From Corythucha ciliata (lineage: Eukaryota > Arthropoda > Insecta > Hemiptera > Tingidae), in the NCBI GenBank assembly GCA_038030265.1, contig CM075939.1:9095253-9159252 (forward strand): 64,000 nt of DNA, read 5' to 3'. A program made the translations under genes and the position numbers. A model generated the notes under the pieces. The model saw only the letters and a program-made list of their open reading frames with translations. It had not been told where the DNA came from and ran no database searches. This document shows, piece by piece, positions 55,846-64,000 of this stretch (its first letter is position 1; every line of letters begins with the position of its first letter).

Positions 55846-56298
55846 TGACGATCGTGGTTTTGTTTTTTTTCAAAAACTTTTTTAAAAATAAATTTTAATT
55901 ATACCTTTCTCTGGCTCATTTTTTGAGGCGATTGGGCGTCATGGCCGGAGACGGTCATCCGTGGTGAAAAAAAACGCACGTTAAAGTAATAAATTTTAGG
56001 TGACATTGCACAATATTTCTAAGTGATATTTAAATACAGTGTACAATCTCCGTCCTTTTAGATTGCCTTAATTAAAAGGTAAAGATAAATCGTATATTTT
56101 TTCAGAAATATCACAGTGTTGTATTTAAAATTATAGAGAAAAGTATTTGTTAACAAAATAAAATATTTTTTAAACAAATTGTAGTTTGACATCTTTTTCA
56201 AGTCCACGTCAATCAATTTTTTTAATTTAAAAAAAATTCCTCAAAACGGACTTCAAATTGCATGGTAATTAAATTAACAACTAATTTCATCCTTTTTT
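55846..56298. other. 3' flanks of two convergent genes
   Basis: ARL3 ends at 55845 on the + strand and the secreted-protein gene ends at 56299 on the - strand. AATAAA on the + strand at about 55885 could end ARL3 transcripts. The rest is AT-rich. Confidence 0.5.
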
Positions 56299-59200
56299 TT
56301 AAAGTTCATTGTGCTCGTAGTACTCCGTCGTAGCTCTTTGGTCTTCTTCGTGAAAACCGGTGCAGTCAACCGGGTATTTGGCCTGAATGAACAACAAGCG
56401 AAAAATTGTTGGCCTTCCATCTTTTATTTCCGCTCCACCCCCACCACAAAAACACGAAGTATTAATTTTTTTTTTTTTTTTTTACCTCGCAATCGTAGCG
56501 TTCGGTTGACGCCGAGTACAAATTCCAAAATGAAGTCCCCGTGTGACCGGACAAAAACCAACTTGAAATAACGCTGGCCACTCTGGTGACGCCGGGTCTT
56601 AGGACGTAGTTTTTAGAATTGGCGTCTCTGTTCAGTTCGCACAGCAGGTAACGGTCGCATCTGGTTGATGAAAAAAAAAAAAAAAGAAAGACTCGTTTTT
56701 AAACTCCCAGGCCAACTCCCCCCCCCCCCATCATGCACATTCGCAATAAAATCGTACCTGTGATTTTTCAGAGCATATTTATACGCTCTCCATACTCTTA
56801 AAATGGATTCGACGAGCTCTTTGTTAATAACGTCGGACAAACTGTCTTCGACTTCTTTTTTTGACATTTTAGCAATTCCTTCCTTGCCGGTGGAAATAAG
56901 TTGCTGAAAACAAAAACAAAAAACTCCAAATTTTTAAGTCTCGGAATCTCCATTTCTGGTTTTTTAAAAAAAATCTAACATTGACGTAGTGAACAACCGG
57001 TTTGATGTATTGAGCCGAGTCGACTTCACTCCCGGTCATTTTCCTAACAAAAGTGTCGATGATTCGAATTGACGTCTCTTCGAAGGGTCGGCCCAAGTGA
57101 ATGAGCTCACTTTCGCCCCAGCCAAATTCTCTCAACAGTGGGTTGATGGTGAGAGCGGCGTTTAGAGTGTACCTGATGGGACAAATTGGATTAAAATTTC
57201 GTTTAACTGAGGGAGGAGGGAAAATATAACGAGCGCGGTTTAGGTGAAACGTGTGTGTCAAGGTTCCCGCATGGCTTTTGCAAGCGAATGAGGCTAGATT
57301 TATTGGTGTAATAAAACTGGGTAATTAACTCATGCTGGGTAAGTAGTTTACTGTAAAGTTTATTCTGAGTTCGATGATTCATTAAATTTTATCAGGAAAA
57401 TTAAAGAATTAACATAAGCTTTTCATATCAGAAAATTGACAAACTCTGCAATTACGACGAATTTTCCGTCCCAAATAAAAATCAGTTCGCTCCAATTTTC
57501 ATTGTCGTCCTTTACAAAGGCCGTTCTTTAAATAAAAAATTGTGTTTTTTATTTTAAGGAACTCTCCTATGCATCTCCTCCTTCTCATTCTCGTTCGTTG
57601 ACCCGCCTAGCGGTTTCTTCCGAGCTAAGGACATACCGTTAGGACCCAATCCAACTTTTAACAGCGGCTATAACTAGCGTGAAGAGAATACTCGGGGTGG
57701 GGAGGGGACGATGAAAAATATTATTATAGGTAGGAGAAGGCGTTAAACTTATACTCCACCCCCTCCCGCCCCGTCAACCAATCAATTTTAGTGTTATGAA
57801 GGACTTGACTTTTATGTGCGAACTTATAATGACTAAATAATAATGGAAAAACTCGCCTTCTTTGAACTTCAGGGTCCGTGATGTGCGACAAGTATTCAGC
57901 AGCGAATGACACGAGGGAGCGAAGCCACTTTTTACGGAACGATGGGTTTTCGAGGCTGGCCATGGCTCGGTCGATCATCATGGGAGTTCCGGGCCCGTAG
58001 AAACTATCGATGATTGTCTGTTAATGCGATAAAATTGTTATTTGTCATTTAATTTCGACGAAGTCGTAATTTATACCTGAAGTCCCGACTTGCTCATAAG
58101 ATTGGAGACAGTTTCAGACGAGACGATCGCCTGCCAGGCGGACTGAAAAAATGGGGCGAGAGCCGCCGTCGTCTGTTCGAATCGTTCGTGAGCCAAGTCG
58201 TTCTCTTCATTTGGATCGTCCGAATGTTCGTGACCTTCAAGGCCGCGTAAAAGTATAGGGGCGAGCGTCGACAACAGTTCCATGCCCTGGGCTCCGATCG
58301 AGCCCTTGCCACCTGAGCCGGCACCGCTGGCAGCTGCAAAAGCGCTGACCGCTGCCATTAACGGCTCGAAACCCGCTCCGGCGGCACCGCCGCCGGCGCC
58401 CATGCCACCACCGGCTGCCGTTCCAAGACCTTTTTACAGAAGAAGAAAGCGTGGTATACGATGAAAATCGAGAGAAAAAACCCATTTCAGCCATCGAAAA
58501 TAAAAATAACTATTAAAAACGGGTCGTTGAACTTCCTAACTGTGATTTTAAGACTTCAAAATTCAAACGGCGAAAGTCAACAAGGAAGCGGGTGTGGTAG
58601 TCTAATTTTATTCTTGGGTGGCGCCCACGTAGACCCAAAGTCCACAATGTTTTTTTGTTTTCAAAATTCGTCTCAAATCGCATGCAATCTGTTTTCGAAT
58701 GACGTAACAACCCAATTTTGTCGAAACTCGCCGACAAATCAAACAAATAAGACATTTTAATCTCAATATTCACAGCCCATTTAAGCCTACTCATGAAACG
58801 GTACCTGCGACTCACATCATTAATAGCCTTCCATTCCCTCCCCCCCCCCGCCCAACCATTCATATCTTTTTGGTTATATTTCCTGAGTGCAATTCAAACA
58901 CCACGTCGGTATAGCACTATCTGAAAATGTGTCTTACACGTCGTCAAAAACCATGACCGATGGAGGAGTGGATAAGTTGTGACACGCCACCAGTCTCAAA
59001 ATTCAATTTATTGCTAGGAGGGTCGGGGGGGGCTTCTAAAGACCTACAATAATGGCGTTTTGCTAAGCAAATGCACTCGAAATATTATTGTTAGATAAGA
59101 TACCGTACACGATTGGAATTGGAAACTTTATTTTACTCTCAAAATTCAACGCAGATATACTCATGATTTCTATGTCGCCTTGTTATTTTTCCTTTCTGCC

Positions 59201-59804
59201 CTTCAAAGGGAAAACGGGACACGAGAAAGTGACAAATGGAACTATGTAGGCTATTGGGGCATCTTATGATTCACCATAAATTCATTAAAATCGACTTTTT
59301 TCTTTCTTTTTCTTCCTATTTAGTATGATTTCCTGTTACTAAGACCAGCAAGTTAAATTATTGTGTTTTTTTCTCAAAATGCAAGCAAAAAAAATGAGGG
59401 GAGACGTGACTCCCGGTGCCTGGGGCTATCTGAAGGTGGTTAGAGCGTTGTGCTAATGGCATCTAAACTGCATTCCTCGGAAGCTTAAAAATAGTAATAG
59501 CACGCGATATTCCGCTAATTTTTACCGATAGAAAAAAAAAACACAACAAAAAACATCTACATCTCCACCCCCACCCAAAAACAAACCTAAAAAAAAAAAA
59601 CGAATAAATCTTACCTTCAAGAATAGAGGCCAAATTGCCACCGCCCTTCGCCGCCGAGTCCTGAATAAAATTTTTAGCCATTTCAACCAGAATACTCGGA
59701 TCTGGATTTAAGTCATCCGACGTGGCTGGAGAGAATCCTGGTAAAACTAGAGCGAGTATCACGAGGTAAATACCGGAAAATTTAGGCCTAAGTACCGTCG
59801 CCAT
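56299..59804 (-). CDS. secreted protein of unknown family, seven exons, 433 aa
   Basis: Exons on the - strand are 59804-59615, 58429-58077, 58017-57857, 57172-56980, 56903-56758, 56660-56486 and 56382-56299. They total 1302 bases, exactly 434 codons with the stop, and every phase closes. The product has a signal peptide (FSGIYLVILALVLPGFSPA), a Gly/Ala-rich part (about residues 64-100), a helical middle (APILLRGLEGHEHSD, FYGPGTPMMIDRAMASLE, WLRSLVSFAAEYLSHI), then FIRIIDTFV-like and KKEVEDSLSDVINKELVE segments. The C-terminal block has four cysteines (HRCDRYLLCELNRD, GTSFWNLYSA, YDCEAKYPVDCTGFHEEDQR). I do not recognise a named family, but the block reads like a conserved extracellular domain. 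Intron 3 uses a GC donor (AAG|GCGAGT), the only choice that fits the phase. Confidence 0.8.
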
Positions 59805-60780
59805 CGTATTAAAATAAATAAAATTAAAATAAACGATAATTTTTTTTTTTTGTTTTCAAGTACACCCCCCTGGTTGGAGCACTCGCGAAAGACTGTTTCC
59901 GTTATGTTACGTTGTGTTACAGAGAGAGAGAGAGAAAAAAAAAGAAGAAAAAAAAAAAAAAAAGGAAGAAGAAGGAACGGACTGTAAAGAACGCGATTTC
60001 TCGTCTTCCCAGGTCTTTTGAGTCTCTACCTGTTGAACTTGTTTGAGATACAGGTGAAGGCTCGAGTGTTGGAAGAGGGATTTTGTGGAGGAGAAAGGAT
60101 AGGCGAGGCTGTTTTTTTTTTCGGGGGTTGAAGTATGACAACGAGCGAGAGGGAAGGGAGAAAAGTACGTGGCTTTATGAAATAATTCAACGAATTGTTA
60201 ACTTATCTTACGGATTAGTTCCATTATTTATTTTATAATTAGTCATCGTCATTATTTAGTTCATAAGTCGCAATTCGTTGTAACTTGTGCTCAACGAAGT
60301 TTTCATGAGTTTACGATAAATGGGTGAGTTATGGGCTAGATGCTCATTTTCTTGAGATTAAAATAGGGGTCCTCCTAATTTGCGGACCAACAAAACGAAT
60401 TCTGCCGACCAGCCCATAACTCGACCTAAAGTGGTCCGACTGGCCTAATTTTCTGTATTTAGACTCTGCTCCGGTGGCAGTAAAAGCCATCAAAATTTGA
60501 CGACGATCCGGTAATTTGCTGACCCCCTTCTTCCTGACGGCCAAGGATCAATTATTGGGCTTGATTTGATTCATTGGCAGTTTGAATCATCGCGGGGCAA
60601 CGTGTTTGCGTCTATGTCTGTAACTTTTTGTAGTAATACGTGGCATCGAGTTTGCGATCCGGTCTCCGTTTCGACCTCAGACCTTCAGCTACCTGATTTT
60701 CTTGGCGGTCCCTGGTCTCATCAGCCCGAAAATTGAGCCGAGTACGGAGCCGATGGACCGCCCTTCGCCAGGGCTTCACT
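59805..60780. other. upstream of the secreted-protein gene, no gene
   Basis: A T11 run (59840-59850), an AG tract (59922-59936) and an A-rich tract (59937-59963) precede unassigned sequence. A frame at 60344-60544 has no family resemblance. Confidence 0.4.
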
Positions 60781-62178
60781 GTTCCATTTTACTTCCATGT
60801 TCCCTACGGCCTACGGGAATGGAAGTGTGGTGTTCGTGAAAAAAATCGAGTCCGAGCTGACATCACATTCATTATGTACAACCTCAGAAAATTTGAAAAA
60901 AGTGGTTTTTGGCATGCCGTCAGTCTGTCGCTATTTTTTCGACAAATTGCATGAAAATGAAAACCTGGCTATTTCTTAATATGAAAAGCACAAATCTGGC
61001 CTTTGTTTTGAGAAAAAATCATTTATCGGACATGTTATCCCTGTACCGAAATGACGTTTTTGGACATAACTTCAGAACAAGTGATTCCAGAATTTGTTTT
61101 ATATTTTTTTCGTATTCCTCGTGAAATTTCCTTGCGAATTAACAACAATATTGCCGAAAAAATTCAACTTCTTTTTGTGGCCAAAATCGTCGTTTTTAGC
61201 GCTAAAGGACCGGTAGCAAAAAATGACGGTCGAAATTGCAAAAAAAGGCCGCGTGAGCCCCTTTTTATCTTAATTGCAAATATGTGTACCCGAAAAAAAA
61301 ACTGAGATTAAGCGGAAATTGTGGGAGGAATAGGATTTGGCGTGACCACGTCAAACATTATTTGCCACAGAATTACACAGTAATCGAAATCTAGTGGTTT
61401 CTTGGTATGAAAAACGTGAATATCACCTTTGTTTTGAAGGAAATCATTTCCCAGGCATGTTCTCCCCTTAGCGGAATAATATTTTCTGTATAACTTTCGA
61501 AACAATTGGTCCTGGACTGGAATTTTGTATCTATTTTATTAAGATTTCTCGTTCAATTTCCATGCGAATTGACTACAACGTTGCCGAAAACAAACCCCTT
61601 TCACTTCCATGTTACCTACGGGCATTTTTTTTTGCCATCTTGTATGTGTAGGTCAGAAGTGTTCGAGGAAAAAAAAAATGCTAACTCTGAAAAGCTCGTA
61701 CAATTTTTTGGCAGCCCGAAAAACCGAAATTTTGTAGCACTTCTTTTAGTTTCTTCTAAATATCCCGAAAATGAGTTACTTTAGAGGAAAATCTTCACTC
61801 ACAAAACTTGTTGAGCGATAAAGTTCCAACAAATTTTGTATGTAAAGTAGTTTTCCACGATGAATATGGAACGGGCAACAGCCTATCGAAATTGTTGTTC
61901 TAAAATGGTCGAAGATCCTAAAATCGCCCTTTTTCGACCCAAGTATAGTCATTGTGCTTTACTCTGGGCTATTTTGTAACATTTTTTTTTGGTGATTTTT
62001 CGTATGAAAGAACGAAGACGAATGATTGAAGGAGGATTGAAAATTGAGTGACGATTGATGGTCGTAGTCGTTGATGGATAAGGGTCGGTAATTGAAGGTT
62101 ACTCGGTGTGGGCTGAGGGTTGATTATTGATTAAGTGCGACGAAGAATTTTTTTGGACCTAGGTTTATGGTAATTTTG
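60781..62178. repeat. diverged direct duplication
   Basis: Segments 60950-61165 and 61375-61595 share, in order, ATATGAAAA, CCTTTGTTTTGA, AATCATTT, GGCATGTT/GGACATGTTATCCC, ATTTCC and GCGAATT plus GTTGCCGAAAA. A second word, CTTCCATGTT(C/A)CCTACGG, occurs at 60792 and 61603. This suggests an old tandem copy of a noncoding element. No gene is seen. Confidence 0.5.
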
Positions 62179-62640
62179 GTGTTTGAGGAATAAATTCTGC
62201 GTGATTGATGATTCAGGGATTGTGTGGAGGACCACACGATACTTCCATGTTCCCGTTTTTGGCGTTCATCAATATTGCATACAAAAAAAACAAAAAACAA
62301 AAACAAAAAAAACAAGAAAACTTCCATGGCCGTGTCAATTTTTTCAGTGCTCCGAGCCCTCCGATTTCATGCTGGTTAAAGGGTAACATGGGCGCTCGAG
62401 TTTTATTTCGCATTTGTCGACTAACCCGCCCATGTTACCCTTTAACCAGCATGAAATCGGAGGGGTCGGAGCACTGAAAAAATTGATACGGCCATGGAAG
62501 TTTTCTTGTTTTTTTTGTTTTTGTTTTTTGTTTTTTGTATGCATTATTGATGAACGCCAAAAACGGGAACATGGAAGTATCGTGTGGTCCTCCGCACAAT
62601 CCCTGAATCATCAATCACGCAGTCTTCATTCCTCAAACAC
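62179..62640. repeat. 462-bp palindrome with about 215-bp arms
   Basis: The left arm (62179-62394) starts GTGTTTGAGGAATAAATTCT and runs through CACACGATACTTCCATGTTC and GTGCTCCGAGCCCTCCGATT to GGGTAACATGGGCG. The right arm (62427-62640) is its near-perfect reverse complement ending ATTCCTCAAACAC. The loop is 32 bp. Both arms contain a long A- or T-rich block with small length differences. Transcription of either strand would give a long hairpin RNA. Confidence 0.85.
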
Positions 62641-62779
62641 TTTCCAATTTATTCTGTGGGTCGCCTGCCTCCATCATCTTTATCGTTCAATGTTTTTTGT
62701 CCCAAGTTTAGTTTTTCTTCTATTCTTTCTATTATTTTTCGAGTTTTCGCTGAACTTCAAATATAGTATGCCGTGTGCT
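62641..62779. other. spacer, no gene
   Basis: AT-rich sequence between the palindrome and the hAT-like start. Confidence 0.4.
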
Positions 62780-64000
62780 CAGTAGCGTACCGAGGTAGTG
62801 GTGAGGGGGGCGGACCGTTCCGGGCCCCCTGACAGGCGGGGGCCCCCGAAAAGCTTGAATAAGGAAAAATGAGGACCTTTAGGTTCATTCATGTGAAAAG
62901 GTTGGACAGCGATTTGGCTCCTTTCTACGAATTTCACTCTATATCCGACCTGGAGAAAATAACGTTACAAGTGATATCATCAAACAGTGTGGGCTGACTA
63001 TTCGATTGAGCCCCCGAGACTGTTATTCTGGTGGCTGAAATACAGCAATTTCAGCCTTCTTGAGGAAAATTCATGGATAAAATAGAGAAAATAGACCGTC
63101 CCCAGTTTCGTTAGGTCCTTACAAGCGCATACTAATGTACCGATAGGCAATTTAGAACTGGCTGACGCGGCAAAAACTTCTGAAGATGCGCTGATATTCG
63201 TAGCTATAACTGCAAAAAAGCGCTGATTCGTGGTCTCACGATGCAACTTCTAGACAGAGATTGAATAAAAAATCGTCGATTCGCAGTGTATGACGGCTAT
63301 TGCGCGGATAAAATGTAGAAATCAATGCAAAAGTGTTGTTTTTGGGCCAAGCCCGCGGCTACAATTGAGAATACACGCTACTAATTCAAGGTTGTACAAG
63401 TAAAAAAAAAAAAAAAACATCGCGGCTGATATCGCTAAAATGGCAAATTCACAACTGAAATGGCGAAAAGATATGCTAATTCGCTGCAAAATTATCAGAA
63501 GACGCTATTTAACTGCTGAAATGAAGAAAAATCACTAATTCGCGGATAAAGTTGAGGAAAAACGCTATTTCGTGGATATGAAAATGAAGAAAATCACTAA
63601 TTCCCAGAAAAAATTGAGAAAACGCAAAGCCGTATAGCTTCTGAAAGATTCGAGGCTCAAACTGAAAACCAGCGCTAAACCATAGCAGAAAGTAGAAAAA
63701 ATTGCTTATGCGGGGCTAAAAAACAACGCGGCTAAAATTGAAAAAAAATTAATTAGGGCGGCTAACATATTAAGAAAAACACTGATTTTCAACTCAAACT
63801 GAGAAAAAGTGCCAATTCGCTACTAAAAATGAAATATGTGGCTGAAAATGGGGAAAAGCGCTCACCCGTGGCCGAAATTGGGGAAAATCACTAAAAGTTC
63901 GAGGCTAAAACTAAACATAGGAAAAGTTTAAGGAAAAAAATGCCTATGTGGGACTGAAATGTGAAAAAAAAAACAACAAACAAACGCAGCTAATATTGAA
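62780..64000 (+). mobile_element. hAT-like non-autonomous element with reverse B array (copy 3), runs off the window
   Basis: It starts CAGTAGCGTACCGAGGTAG, the same terminus as the right end of the 13186-13814 element. A 350-bp arm homologous to 6540-6911 in inverse follows. From about 63185 it is collinear with 44690 and 53085, sharing CGCTGATTCGTGGTCTC, CGATGCAACTTC and GCAAAAGTGTTGT. The left 8-mer is CGTGTGCT. The right end lies beyond 64000. Confidence 0.75.

Noticed and set aside
62395..62421. CTCGAG and GTCGAC restriction-site-like words in the palindrome loop, suggesting a cloned hairpin construct
   Set aside because: Two 6-bp words are likely by chance, and the arms and flanks look like genomic sequence with no vector features.

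Overview
The window is a eukaryotic, almost certainly arthropod, nuclear sequence. It holds four spliced protein-coding genes with short GT-AG introns, and it is dominated by transposable elements and diverged tandem repeats. The arthropod call rests on a dusky/miniature/dusky-like type ZP-domain protein (31.9-33.6 kb) and on the mix of Mag-type Gypsy, BEL/Pao, jockey-like, R1-like and Penelope-like retroelements. I cannot name the species.

Host genes: (1) a dusky-like ZP-domain membrane protein, + strand, 31884-33592, four coding exons, 487 aa; (2) a small secreted or membrane protein of unknown function, + strand, 42098-42828, four exons, 170 aa; (3) an ARL3 small GTPase, + strand, 48661-55845, four exons, 181 aa, with a 6.48 kb last intron packed with repeats; (4) a conserved-looking 433-aa secreted protein of unknown family, - strand, 59804-56299, seven exons, including one GC-AG intron. 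In each multi-exon model the reading phases close exactly.

Mobile elements from left to right: the 3' end of a hAT-like element inserted in a Gypsy pol (1-2787); a truncated Penelope-like element (3.4-4.6 kb) abutting an inverted jockey-like LINE (4.6-5.7 kb); an R1-like LINE with an internal deletion (10.6-12.5 kb); a Mag-like Gypsy with 79-bp LTRs (18.1-21.3 kb); a 1.16 kb foldback element (27.6-28.8 kb); a LINE 3' end with poly(A) (34.8-35.3 kb); a nearly full-length BEL/Pao element (35.4-40.7 kb); a second Gypsy (45.2-47.8 kb); and several MITEs and long palindromes. The longest palindrome, at 62179-62640, has arms of about 215 bp.

The most distinctive feature is a set of short-unit, strongly diverged tandem arrays: 28-31 bp units (A, B and C types), 20 bp units (D types) and a 17 bp unit. 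They fill most space between genes. Several B arrays lie inside short hAT-like elements. Two such elements (13186-13814 and 52800-54477) have perfect 8-bp target-site duplications, and three copies share the same internal array order (44402, 52800 and 62780 onward). The arrays therefore appear to be cargo of non-autonomous hAT transposons that insert into one another's arrays. This is the best candidate for an undescribed repeat system here.
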